Assembly: GCA_037952775.1 (NCBI GenBank)
Contig: JBANAY010000003.1
Span: 31,124,001-31,188,000, forward strand
Source of the DNA: Clonostachys chloroleuca
Lineage: Eukaryota > Ascomycota > Sordariomycetes > Hypocreales > Bionectriaceae
Direction: 5' to 3'
Length of the DNA: 64,000 bases
Position 1 is the first letter of the stretch; every line of letters starts with the position of its first letter. Positions 34,353 to 44,247 of the stretch are shown piece by piece. Both the position numbers and the translations under genes were made by a program. The notes under the pieces were generated by a model. The model searched no databases, had not been told where the DNA came from, and saw only the letters and a list, made by a program, of their open reading frames with translations.

Positions 34353-35807
34353 CTAGTTCTGCAAGTACGGTCTTCTCCGGGTCTCCGCGACGAGGGCCTC
34401 GAGCCCCCGGAGGTCCCCCTCGTAGGTCTCCTCTGCGCGGTTCAGCTCGTACACGACGTCGTAGTACCGAGGCCGTGGCTCGGGTGCGGACGGCGATGGA
34501 TTATTGTCACCGAAGTACATTGGTCCGTCGTTGGCTATCCAGCCCTCGCACCAGCCCGTGTCAAACGCGCTGTATCGGGCAGCATGGGGCTTGTCGTTCT
34601 TCATCAGGTCGGGTCTGCGGAGGAATGTCTCGCGCACCTCCTCTACCTCTGGTATGTAGTCAAATCGGAAATCCGTCAGGGCAGGCAACTCCTCCCGGAT
34701 TGAATTGAACACGTCCTCCCATGTTCCGTTAAAAGTGAAGACTTCGTCGTCCTCGTCGCCGAACCCAAACGCTCCCCTGGGCAGCTGCACCCAGCCGGAA
34801 TTGTCGATCTCCCACTGGTGCCTCAAGTTGTTATTGAAGCGAATATGTGAGCCGATAAAACACCTGTCCAAGCGTAGGGTGTGAATGTCCCTGCTTCTCA
34901 AAACCCAATCGAACTGATTGGGATGTACGATCGCGTATGCGCCCAAGTGAAGGACGCGCAGGTTGGGGAAATGAAGGTGGCTGGTGTCGAGCCTCGCCGG
35001 CATCGCTCCCCAACACACCTGGAACATGATTGTGAGAGAGGTGAGCTGGTCCGCGATGGGCTCTATCCAATGAGTTTGTAAATGTGGCTCGAAGCCTAGG
35101 CGCTCAGGGCGCTGAAGGTCGAGCATCATCTCGCTGTCCAGGGTGTTGCGCTCCTCGCCCACCACGAGGTGTAAGCTGTGGAGCTCTCGGATGATCATCC
35201 TAAACGCGTCAGAGGCGACCAAGTCGGGAAGGATCAGGTTTTGAAGATTCTCAATGGTGAGCGAGCGGATTGGACTGGCGCCGGGTGTTTCGAGCATACG
35301 CCGATGCAGCACGTTGAAGAAGTTGACGAGGTTGCGGACGCGTGTCGATTCGGTCTCAACATCTTCCTCGTAGTACAAGTCCTCATGAGTCCGGCACGTC
35401 TTGGTGTAGTGGAATGCAACGGCGGTGAGATTCTTGAGCTTAATGATGCGAGCGAGTGCATCTGTATAGCTAGGATACACTCCCTGGTTCTGCCAGATGA
35501 CCCAGTGTCTGTTGCGTGTCTTGAACGGCATGGGAGAGCTGTCGATGTGCACTCTTTTGGTACACTGCTGGACGACTTCCTTGTCCATGAGTTCATTCCA
35601 CCTCTCGAGCCATTGGGGCTCGTGGCGTAGATGCAAAGAGTGGAAGAGATGTCGTGAGGCCAGGAAGTTCCACTGGCGACACACAAGCCGAGCATCGGAG
35701 ACATAGATGCAGTTCTCGCCGCCGGTTGCATCCCACTGATCATCGTATTCAAAGAGATGGCGGATGATGGTGTCGATCATCTCGAGTGGCATGTCCTTGA
35801 GCTCCAT
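34353..35807 (-). CDS. F-box domain protein
   Basis: Predicted substrate-recognition subunit of an SCF ubiquitin ligase. A single exon gives 484 residues. The F-box is N-terminal (LKDMPLEMIDTIIRHL, then SDARLVCRQWNFLASRHLF, residues about 3-60). The rest is a long region with leucine-rich spacing (for example FPNLRVLHLGAY and IHTLRLDRC), as in fungal F-box proteins with degenerate LRRs. The C terminus is acidic and aromatic. It is divergent from a large HET-domain gene, with 157 bp between the preferred starts. No clear substrate. It appears intact. Confidence 0.88.
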   Translation of the reverse strand: MELKDMPLEMIDTIIRHLFEYDDQWDATGGENCIYVSDARLVCRQWNFLASRHLFHSLHLRHEPQWLERWNELMDKEVVQQCTKRVHIDSSPMPFKTRNRHWVIWQNQGVYPSYTDALARIIKLKNLTAVAFHYTKTCRTHEDLYYEEDVETESTRVRNLVNFFNVLHRRMLETPGASPIRSLTIENLQNLILPDLVASDAFRMIIRELHSLHLVVGEERNTLDSEMMLDLQRPERLGFEPHLQTHWIEPIADQLTSLTIMFQVCWGAMPARLDTSHLHFPNLRVLHLGAYAIVHPNQFDWVLRSRDIHTLRLDRCFIGSHIRFNNNLRHQWEIDNSGWVQLPRGAFGFGDEDDEVFTFNGTWEDVFNSIREELPALTDFRFDYIPEVEEVRETFLRRPDLMKNDKPHAARYSAFDTGWCEGWIANDGPMYFGDNNPSPSAPEPRPRYYDVVYELNRAEETYEGDLRGLEALVAETRRRPYLQN

Positions 35808-35964
35808 GGCGGCGAGAATATACTGCGGGCAGTCCAGCCTGGGAGGGGCTGGGCCTGAGATCCATCAACAAAGTTAGATGCAACTTTTAATATGCATTAG
35901 TTTGCTGACTGCCGTTCCCAGAGCGGGGTTTTTATTTTTCGGATCGCTTTATTTTCGTGCATGC

Positions 35965-38832
35965 ATGGATGACCGACCCCCTTACCCCCTGGCCGATAAG
36001 CTCGCACCAACAACGCCTCTTCATTACTTCACAACTGACTCGGTGTCTCACTTACCGAATTTGCCATCCTCGTATCTCATGTACCATTGGCATGATCCCC
36101 GTTGCACCGAGCCCAACGTGCGGGTAGCATTGGGCAGCTCGACGCCGCGCTGCCATGCCTGTGGTGCCGCTCCAGATATTGCTGCGCTCGTCGCCAGTCG
36201 TGCCATGACTAGTTCGACGCCGACGGTGCCGGCTGAGAAGCGGATTGGCGAGCTGGACCTGTGGTGGCCGCGCGTAGTTCCATATTCACAGCCATCTGCC
36301 TTACTCGCGACGGCGGCCCAAAACCGCGACCCCCCTGACCAGGGTCGGGTCGCCATGATGCCAGACGCGGACCTGTTTCCAGAACGAAGCGCGCCGTATT
36401 CTGCAACTCTTCGCGCCAATGAGTTCCGACTGATCAATCTCCCGGCCGGTGATGAGTACGATAGCCCCGTTCACTTGACGCTTGAAGTGTACGACCTCGA
36501 TGACTGTCCCGAGTACGAGACGGCCTCATACACATGGGCCGGCGAGGATGAAGACGGCGCGCTGTGCAAGCCCGTCTACATCGGCCCATTCTGGCACGTC
36601 CTTCTGCAGACCAAAAACTGCTGGGAAATGCTGCGCTCTGCACGGCCATGGCGAGGAACACGGATGATCTGGGTCGACGCCATCTGCATCAACCAGGGCA
36701 ACATCCCAGAGCGTAGCAGTCAAGTAGCGAACATGGGCCGCCTGTACCTCAACTGCAGCAGGACTGTCGTTTATCTGGGGCCCGACGTGGTCTCCCCGAT
36801 GCATGGCAAACACCCCCGTCGACACAGGCTGCATGAGCTTGCAACCGGCGCTGTGAAACCACGCTTCGTCGACAGTTCCGGGACACCGAAGGCGCCTCCG
36901 CCGCATCAGCTGAGAGATCTTCTTGGGCGCCGGTATTTTTCTCGGATTTGGGTCATCCAGGAATTGTTGCTCTCTCAGCGAGTCTCGATCCGCGTGGGTG
37001 ATGTGGATTTCTGGGCTGACCCGGCCATGGCGACTTACCTCGAGGCAAGTTTACCTGGCTGGGACTGGGCAAATACGGCGGCCGCGTGGGTGCAACACAT
37101 GGCGAAAGGAACCTTGGGTGTCAAGAGCCTCCAGGAACTGCTAAGGCTGACCTCGCGATCTCAGGCGACGGACCCGAGAGATCGTCTTTTCGGATTGCTC
37201 GGGATTCTGCCTAACCTATCAGCCTCGATGGAGGAGGCCGGAGGTGCTTCATCAGGGCCTGGTGATTCGTCGCTGCCCCTATGGGGTCTTCACGCGGACT
37301 ACTCACTGTCCTATCAACATGTCTTTATTGGGCTTTTTGGTTACTGTCTCATCAACCTGAGGCAGCCAACCATCCTTCACCATGCTTGGGGTCCTGGGTC
37401 ACATGGAGATAGATATCCAACCTGGGTTCCAGACTGGAGATCACAACAGACTTGGGAACTATTATTCTTACACCCACAAGCGGATAGACGGCGCTTCTAC
37501 CAAATTGCCCAAACTCTTCACGTTAGTGAAGACGGCCAGCTAATGCCAGAACTGATCACATCGCCAGTTGACCTGTATGACCTGGTTGGTCCTGGCAGCG
37601 AACATATCACGGCAAAGCAGTCATGGGTTCATGATGCGCAGATAAACGCTTGTACTGGTGCGTTGAGTATCAGGCTAACTCAGTATATGGATCTAGCAGG
37701 ACCAATTTCCTACATAACAGATCTGGATGACTTTGGACTGTTCGCATTGCGAAGGGGGCGCTTCACTGTATTCTTACGCTGCAAAAGAAGACTGGACAAG
37801 CTTATATCAACTTCAAATTTCTACCAGCTTTTCGTACTCAATGTGGATGACCAGACTCTCATGTATCTCATTCTACAGCGCTCATTTGTGGGCGGTCACG
37901 ACACGTACAGCCTTGTCTCTACCTGTCCCCAGGTATTGATTCAGATGCCCTCCCATCGAAGCCTTAACGAGCTACCGATGCTTCGATCTCTTGCACTGGA
38001 AGACGTACAATACAGCATATTCGACCAGCTTCAGGAAGTTTGGAAAATACTCCACGGTTTGTCTCTCGATAACCATGACCCCGGATTTCAAGAGCAATTC
38101 GAGCTGCAACGCCTTTTCCCCGGTGTGAGATCAGGTCGCCAAATTATAGCTTCTCTTCGCGCTCTGTATGTTGTTCTCCATTCTGATAACAAGAATGTGA
38201 GCGAGACAGCAAGGCTTTCCATGTTTGAGACTGCGTACGCGGGAAACATCAGCAGCAAATTTTCCCCGCGCGTTCAGGGCGAGAACTTGGTCATATCCTT
38301 TCCGACTGCATGGAGAGACATATGTGGCCTGTATTTCCAAGACAGGCGATTCGATAGACCCCACGCCACATATTGGTGGTCGTACCGCTTCCGGGGTCAT
38401 CAAGATCCCTGGATGCCTGCTCCGATTCCATACGAAACTTATAAAAGGATTCTCCAGTCAAGAGACCAGTGCATCGAGGTTCGACTGTCAATATCCAGGG
38501 CCCTCCTCGTTCTTGCCCTGTCGCCTAAAGTGAAGACCCTGATGCATGCTGTCAAGAACGCGGTCAATTTGACCCGGTTAAAAGATCTTCATGTCTGGGA
38601 CATGCTGGAAGAGATGGAGCGAAGAAGGGCCGTCTCGGTTGGGTCGTCCCAGACTGATCATCACGCCGGAGGCGACTTGTCAAAGTCTCCAGATTCCGTA
38701 GAAGAAATGCTCGAACAGAGTCGCTTTATTGGGTGCGTATATGAGAAGCATATTACCCCAGACATCACATTCCGTCATCTTAGGGATGACTTGGGAATGG
38801 ATGGCAGTACCAAGCGGATAATTATCGAGTGA
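35965..38832 (+). CDS. HET-domain (heterokaryon incompatibility) protein
   Basis: Large HET protein. The open frame allows a start at 35878; I prefer the Met at 35965 (MDDRPPYPLADK), giving 955 residues, because the upstream part is hydrophobic and overlaps the divergent promoter. HET-domain blocks run from about residue 175: PEYETASYTWAGEDEDG, then RMIWVDAICINQGNIPERSS and QVANMGRLYLNCSRTVVYLG, followed by RRYFSRIWVIQEL and DPRDRLFGLLGI. The long C-terminal region (over 450 residues) has no domain I know. A single exon, intact. It forms a head-to-head pair with the F-box gene. A role in allorecognition cell death is family knowledge and unproven here. Confidence 0.9.
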   Translation: MDDRPPYPLADKLAPTTPLHYFTTDSVSHLPNLPSSYLMYHWHDPRCTEPNVRVALGSSTPRCHACGAAPDIAALVASRAMTSSTPTVPAEKRIGELDLWWPRVVPYSQPSALLATAAQNRDPPDQGRVAMMPDADLFPERSAPYSATLRANEFRLINLPAGDEYDSPVHLTLEVYDLDDCPEYETASYTWAGEDEDGALCKPVYIGPFWHVLLQTKNCWEMLRSARPWRGTRMIWVDAICINQGNIPERSSQVANMGRLYLNCSRTVVYLGPDVVSPMHGKHPRRHRLHELATGAVKPRFVDSSGTPKAPPPHQLRDLLGRRYFSRIWVIQELLLSQRVSIRVGDVDFWADPAMATYLEASLPGWDWANTAAAWVQHMAKGTLGVKSLQELLRLTSRSQATDPRDRLFGLLGILPNLSASMEEAGGASSGPGDSSLPLWGLHADYSLSYQHVFIGLFGYCLINLRQPTILHHAWGPGSHGDRYPTWVPDWRSQQTWELLFLHPQADRRRFYQIAQTLHVSEDGQLMPELITSPVDLYDLVGPGSEHITAKQSWVHDAQINACTGALSIRLTQYMDLAGPISYITDLDDFGLFALRRGRFTVFLRCKRRLDKLISTSNFYQLFVLNVDDQTLMYLILQRSFVGGHDTYSLVSTCPQVLIQMPSHRSLNELPMLRSLALEDVQYSIFDQLQEVWKILHGLSLDNHDPGFQEQFELQRLFPGVRSGRQIIASLRALYVVLHSDNKNVSETARLSMFETAYAGNISSKFSPRVQGENLVISFPTAWRDICGLYFQDRRFDRPHATYWWSYRFRGHQDPWMPAPIPYETYKRILQSRDQCIEVRLSISRALLVLALSPKVKTLMHAVKNAVNLTRLKDLHVWDMLEEMERRRAVSVGSSQTDHHAGGDLSKSPDSVEEMLEQSRFIGCVYEKHITPDITFRHLRDDLGMDGSTKRIIIE

Positions 38833-39529
38833 TGAAACTCTCTAAATACAGAGAAATTACACCTGATTATGTACAAGAGGCCAACCCCATCCAAGTAGGA
38901 GGCGAGGCGACTCCAGCTCTCTCCGTAGGAACAGCGGCTGAATGGTTTATCGTCCAACGCTGGAACTTGGGACAGGAGCACTTTGGTAAATACGACCAGG
39001 TCACGCATGCGGTGAGACCACTAACCGAGGCATATGAAGCCAAATTTGGACGACATCCTCTTTAAAGTCCCGGCCGTCGAGTGGTCATGCGGCGGAAGCG
39101 TGATTGATGAAGGATGTAAGTCAGCTCTTAATCGAATCGTATGCTCTACGGTGAAGACTAATTCAAAAGTCGATTTGTGAAGAGGCTTTGGTAACATATC
39201 CACTTAGCCCCGGCACTATCGGTTACCACGATACTTGTACCAACCCAGCGACTACTTTTGGTGGTAGTTATGCAGCCACGCAGCAAGCCGTCTATGCTGG
39301 CGTTCCGGATTACACAGTACCAACTGAGTCAAGAAGACACTTCTCCCTGATAACAAAGCAAGACAAAGAGCCTCCAGTTGCTCTCCTAATCGTCGCAGCG
39401 GCGGATTGTGAGGCTATGCTCGCAGATTCGGTGGTAAACATGGGTGCGCCCAACGGTGTCTCTGACTTTGTAACGAAAGCAAGAGAAGGAAAAAATTATA
39501 TTAAAACAATATTACAAAGAGACTTTTAG
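38829..39529 (+). pseudogene. Possible broken gene of unknown family
   Basis: Two open stretches look protein-like. One is at 38829-39065 (ends FGRHPL), overlapping the HET stop by 4 nt in another frame. The other is at 39188-39529 (TYPLSPGTIGYHDTCTN, later VALLIVAAADCEAML). Between them one frame reads VEWSCGGSVIDEG and meets a GTAAGT donor, but no acceptor joins it without a stop, and a TAA separates it from the first piece. I do not recognise the family. It is either a decayed gene or chance coding character. Confidence 0.3.
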
Positions 39530-39661
39530 CTACCATTCTAGCTCTAGGAATCCAAACATAACACCCTCCACACTGGTCTAAGCAAGCTCACACTCAGTAT
39601 AATAACAAACGAAATGTGGTACACAACCAATAGTCTATCCCATCTCACAGCCATCCGATAT

Positions 39662-41209
39662 TTAGACCTCTGGCTGGCTCTGTTTCCCCTCATCTCTCCA
39701 TCTGCTAGCAAGCTTCCATTGCACACCCAAGCCCAACAGAGCGAGAACCTGCGCAACGGCGCAGATCAGAAACGCCCAACCGACTCCCACCCCGTTCACC
39801 ATGGGCATTGTGAAACTCGTGCCACCTGCGGCAAAGAGGCACCTGGCAAGATTCAAACTGGCGCTTGCTGCGGCGCTCGTTTCGGGGAAGATATCAACGA
39901 GGTAAGTCATGATGACAGACTGAGTCGCTATCGCGGTCCAGCCTGTGATGAAGGTTGAGACAATGGGGACGGCAATGTGCACTTTATCTGAGTAGTTGAT
40001 CGTCCAGCCGAAGAGAATGATAGACAAAGACTGGATGAAGGAGAATACAGGCACCAGCCGAAGGCGCGCCTTCTCGAGGGGGAAGGCTTCCTCTGAGGAC
40101 CCGGCAGATCGTTCCATCCGATTTTCGTACGACGCCTTGACTCTGCGATAGTCAGAGTCGAGAATCTTTCCAGTTACCAACGTCCCAATTATACATCCCA
40201 CACCGTTAGCAATGAACGTCAGCCCAATCTGTGTGTCGTTGAGACCATAGCGCTCCGAGAAGAGCGACGACATGGCGGTAATGCTCATCTGCCAAACCGC
40301 ATAGTGGATAGCGAGAAAGAATATGAATGGGGCGGCGAGCTTGCTAAAGAGGATTTTAAAAGGCCCGGCAAGGTCGATGCACTTCTGGGGAGGAAGTGTA
40401 TATGTAGCACTCCATTGCACCTTGGTAGTCTTCTGGTAGAACCTGAGGGGATACCGCGTAAAAACGCCCTTTGGAGTCAGCGTTCCTGGTCCTACCTTTG
40501 ACCTCAAAGTTTCCGGTAGAAGGAGGATCAGCAAGATGAGGAACACGCCACAGTAGATGGTCAGGAACCAGAAGATGGATCTCCATCCCATGGAACCAGC
40601 CAGCGCGCCACCAATGACGGGTCCGATGGCCACAGGAGCAAGGAGCCCGGCTTGGAATATGCCCATATAACCGCCGCGCTCAGCCCTCGTAGTGATATCT
40701 CCGATGACGCCGGAGCCAATGGCGATGGTGCTAGCACTTCCGGTACTCTGTAGACACCGCAGGACAATGAGTGTGGCATAGTTGCGCGACAGGGCGAGGC
40801 CGATGCAGGCCCCAAGAAAGATGATGAAAGTGCCCACGTAGGCTGTGCGGCGGCCTCTAACATCGGATATAGGGCCCCAAAGACTAGGAGCTAGAGCCTG
40901 GAAGATGAGATATGTGGTGACCGTAAGGTTGATTAGTTCGATTGAAACGTTCAAATCGCGAGCGATAGTTGGCAAGGCAGGGAAGTAAATGTTGGATGCG
41001 AAGCCGGAGACTGAACAGATGATTAGCAGTGATCAATAAGTAATGCCGCTTCGGCAAAGATACTCACATGTAGCAGCAGTTGAAACCAGCAACACAATCA
41101 AGGCCTTTTGACGGTTGTCGAACACGCTGTAAGGTTCCTCATCCTGCGGTGTGACTTCAGCCGTGGCTGGTGGTGTGGTAATATCTTCGTTGTCTGGTGT
41201 GCTGGCCAT
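39662..41209 (-). CDS. MFS drug:H+ antiporter-1 type transporter
   Basis: Plasma-membrane exporter of the DHA1 family, 12 segments expected. Two exons (41209-41068, 41010-39662) give 496 residues. A hydrophilic acidic N terminus of about 30 residues precedes segment 1. Motif A is GPISDVRGRR in the loop between segments 2 and 3, and GPVIGGALAGSMGWRSIFW is motif C of antiporters in segment 5. It is divergent from an isochorismatase-like gene, with paired CGGAGTTGA elements in the shared promoter that recur upstream of the nearby Zn2Cys6 gene. It probably exports a compound related to the neighbouring hydrolase; this is inference. Confidence 0.92.
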
Positions 41210-41520
41210 TGTTGGATGTCAACGTCGAGAGCTTAATTATTCAGGCTACTGCGAGTACAGCGATGCACCTTGTCTATGTGTTGTTTGATCTTGGAGGAAA
41301 ACCAACGTTCAAATACTACTGTCAAGTTAGGAGGAGATGAGGCGTCCGGAGCTCAGAAGTGGGGCCATCGGAGTTGAGACGGACCGGCTCGGAGTTGAGC
41401 TATGGATGCTCCAGCCATGTCTCCTTCATAAATTAATATTCCGGACTACCTCCGTTACATCATTCTGTGTTATTCACGGACTTTCCCTCTCACTCACACA
41501 ATCCTCATTCCTACTCGACA
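41210..41520. other. Divergent promoter, transporter/isochorismatase
   Basis: 311 bp between divergent starts, containing the paired CGGAGTTGAG elements listed next. Confidence 0.6.
41370..41400 (+). promoter_or_regulatory. Paired CGGAGTTGAG direct repeats, 20-bp spacing
   Basis: CGGAGTTGAG starts at 41370 and again at 41390, exactly 20 bp apart. A related CGGAGCTCAG lies just upstream at about 41347. The same pair with the same spacing, in the opposite orientation, lies upstream of the Zn2Cys6 gene at 43690-43720. The CGG fits a Zn2Cys6 factor. Confidence 0.65.
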
Positions 41521-42214
41521 ATGTCTGAGACACGGCTCCTTCCACATGCCATCGACTTCGGCAGTCACTTTGCAGTTCTGAACCTCGATCTCATGGCTAT
41601 TTTAATCGATAACGTTCAAAAGGATATCCGGGGCGAGAAGTTCGTATCAAGTTGCGCTCGATGGTGCGAGGCTGTACACGAGAAGTCACCGAGGCCCATT
41701 ACCATTTTCACTAGCCTTACGTTCTCGCAACCATCATGCCCTGAGCTGGCCAAAGGCTCGCCGTTCTCAAAACTCCTTGAAGGTTTTGGCCCCGAGAACT
41801 TTGCCAAAGGACGCCCCGAGGTTGAAATTCATCCCAGATTCAAAGCGGATGAGAACGATATTGTCCTAGCGAAGACAAGGTGGAGCGGTACCTCGGGAAA
41901 TAGCCTTGGGCAGTTACTGAAGGCACAAAACATCGATACCGTGATCATTGTAAGTAGGATCATGGTTTTTCCCTTCCCTCTCACGGAAGTCTGACAATCC
42001 TCCGCAGTCCGGTATCACCCTTTCCGGTGTTGTCATGGCCACCATCTACCGACTGTTTGACCTTGATATCCAGGTCTATGTCATCCGGGACAATGTCATC
42101 GAATTACCTCTGGAGGATAATGAAGCGTTCTCTAGAGTTATGCTAGATATGCTGTTACCTAAAATGAACCTACAGGTGATCAGCCTTGAAGAAGCATTGG
42201 GTGCATTGGGCTGA
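41521..42214 (+). CDS. Isochorismatase-like hydrolase
   Basis: Small alpha/beta hydrolase of the isochorismatase/cysteine-hydrolase superfamily. Two exons (41521-41949, 42008-42214) give 211 residues, the usual size. The Asp of the triad is Asp30 (MAILIDNVQKD) and a Lys is in VLAKTRWSGT. The position that holds Cys in nicotinamidase-type members reads SGITLSGVVM and has no Cys, as in true isochorismatases that work without it. Substrate unknown. It is divergent from the DHA1 transporter and tail to tail with the Zn2Cys6 gene, so the three form a small cluster. Confidence 0.88.
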
Positions 42215-42326
42215 TGCTAGGCGCACCACAGCCTTGATAGAGTGAGCATTTTTTGTAGCTTTTAAATGTGACCGTTCGATCATTTATCTAAGTCTCAAAA
42301 AAAACCCTGACAATAAGAGTACATTC

Positions 42327-43598
42327 TCAACTTCCATGAGTAGCACTAGTGATAGCATAGATCGTTATGCCGAATTCGTCTATATCCTCAAGCCACTGTT
42401 CTACCCTCTGCTGCCGAACAACAATGTCGAAGTCATTGAATTCCGCAGGAATCGGCCAAAGCTCGTTTATTTTCAGGCCGCCCTCGCTCCAACGGACGAG
42501 GAAAGAATTGTACGCCGTTACCCATTCTCGTCGAGTCTCAGCCTGCCATAGGGACTTACCTCCCGGTGCGAGGAGCCCACGGAGCTCAATGCCGAGAAAG
42601 GTTGGCGCTCCATCCTGCGAGGCAAGCATACTATCGAATAGATACATTGTGTAGAGCGTTCGGCGTTTCGCCTCGGCTAGTATCCAAGCCTCCCAGGGCG
42701 GGCGACTGTGTTGCTGCTCTTCTTTACAAACGAGGCCTATCTTGGCAGCCGAGCATGCGAGCACCTGCAAGTTCATCACCGCCTCTCTGCAGAAAGGCTT
42801 CGACTCCTGACCAAGCGAGAAGAATATCACCATGGTGTAGACTAGATATGCCTGGAAAGCCTGCAGGACGCCGCTACCGGTATATGTCGTATGCAGCTCA
42901 AAGATACGAGCCATCTCTCTTTTCAGTACTTCGGCAGCTACGCTTTCGCCTCCGGGAACTGGCTTGTCAAAGAGCCGCACCAGCGTGAGACAGGTCGATA
43001 ATGGATGGCAGTCCTGGCCGTCTGCAACCTGTAAGGGATGGATGAAGGGTGGTGGGCAACCGCCGCGGGTGGATATTCCGGCGTACGATTTGAGCATGCG
43101 GTATATGAAGCCAGTCGTATTGGGTGAATAGTTCTTTGCCTGTTGTCCAGGCACCGGAATGTAATTGTTAAGCCAACGATTTTGGATATCGTCTGCCTGG
43201 ATTGGACAGATGAGCTCGACGTCCGAGAAGTTGAGAAAACCCTCGGCAGCTGGTAAGACACTGTGCTGCCTAGCTAGAAAGTGCTGACTTGAAGGCGTGC
43301 CCACCACGTGTGAATGGGAGGGACTGGAGACGTCATCTCTACCGTCAGATCCTGCGAGAGGAGCTGGAGACAGGAAACTGTTGTCAACAACCATTTGGGC
43401 AGTTGTATCAGAGAAAGTTTGCGAATCATCATCCCCTTGGCTGCTGCTTGCCGCTGTGTCTGGCTGGAGATAGATGCAGTCCAGTTCGCGTGAAGCACAA
43501 CGGCCGCAGGAGCCGGGTCTGCGGTCACATCGCGTTTTCGAGATATTGCATTGGCGACATGATTTCTGCCGGGAGTTCGAGTATCGTGACCCTCTCAT
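42327..43598 (-). CDS. Zn(II)2Cys6 transcription factor
   Basis: Nuclear regulator, a single exon of 423 residues. The zinc cluster is Cys14, 17, 24, 31, 34 and 41 (KSCRQCNISKTRCDRRPGSC onward). A Ser-rich linker is followed by a regulatory region (WEAWILAEAKRRTLYTMYLF, typical of the fungal TF middle domain). Its promoter has two CGGAGTTGA elements 20 bp apart, matching the pair in the transporter/hydrolase promoter, which suggests autoregulation and a three-gene regulon. Confidence 0.92.
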   Translation of the reverse strand: MRGSRYSNSRQKSCRQCNISKTRCDRRPGSCGRCASRELDCIYLQPDTAASSSQGDDDSQTFSDTTAQMVVDNSFLSPAPLAGSDGRDDVSSPSHSHVVGTPSSQHFLARQHSVLPAAEGFLNFSDVELICPIQADDIQNRWLNNYIPVPGQQAKNYSPNTTGFIYRMLKSYAGISTRGGCPPPFIHPLQVADGQDCHPLSTCLTLVRLFDKPVPGGESVAAEVLKREMARIFELHTTYTGSGVLQAFQAYLVYTMVIFFSLGQESKPFCREAVMNLQVLACSAAKIGLVCKEEQQHSRPPWEAWILAEAKRRTLYTMYLFDSMLASQDGAPTFLGIELRGLLAPGGKSLWQAETRREWVTAYNSFLVRWSEGGLKINELWPIPAEFNDFDIVVRQQRVEQWLEDIDEFGITIYAITSATHGS

Positions 43599-44247
43599 GA
43601 TCTGCGTCGCTCAAATACGGATAGGCTGAGGACTGCCGGTGGCTGTTTCGCAGGAGTCGGGGCCATGTTTATGAAGTAAGTGAAATCTCCTCAACTCCGA
43701 ACCCGAGGTTCAACTCCGAGACAGAGGTACGTACCTGGCAGGCTACGTAAATGGCGATCCACTGATCTTGCTGTTGATCTATTAATAATCAGTACACTAG
43801 TCTAATAAAATCCAGGTCCACTACGACTCACACCTTTTCGGGGAACTCGTAAATATTGGCTCATGCCCCCGAACAGCGTATCCTACCCTAAACTGGTTGA
43901 ACACTCAATTCCGATCTTTTGGACTACGATCATGGTGTTTCCAAACATGCTCGTCGTCCGGATTACGATATTTGCGCATGTAGATTAATAAAAGTTTGAA
44001 AAAAACTCAAGAAAGGTGAATTAATGAATTAAACGTATTGTTTCACTCGCGCACAGTGTAAGGCGCTGCTTCCTATCCCTCTACTACACCAAGCCTGGTG
44101 TAAGTGTCACAAGTTGCGAGCACGTTGAGGTTCTTCCTTCGTCTACTCATGTGTCTTTCATCGATTTGCTTTATATTATAATAATATACATAGTTATACA
44201 AATTAGCCGTATGAGCTGAATCCTAGCCACCGTGTTATACATATATT
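43599..44247. other. Intergenic DNA
   Basis: Promoter of the Zn2Cys6 gene (motif pair listed separately) and the 3' region of the MBL-fold gene. The stretch at 43960-44230 is AT-rich. No gene is seen. Confidence 0.5.
43690..43720 (-). promoter_or_regulatory. Paired CGGAGTTGA elements upstream of the Zn2Cys6 gene
   Basis: On the + strand TCAACTCCGA starts at 43691 and TCAACTCCGAG at about 43710-43711, a 20-bp step. These are the reverse complement of the pair at 41370-41400. They lie about 92-122 bp upstream of the regulator start. Confidence 0.65.
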
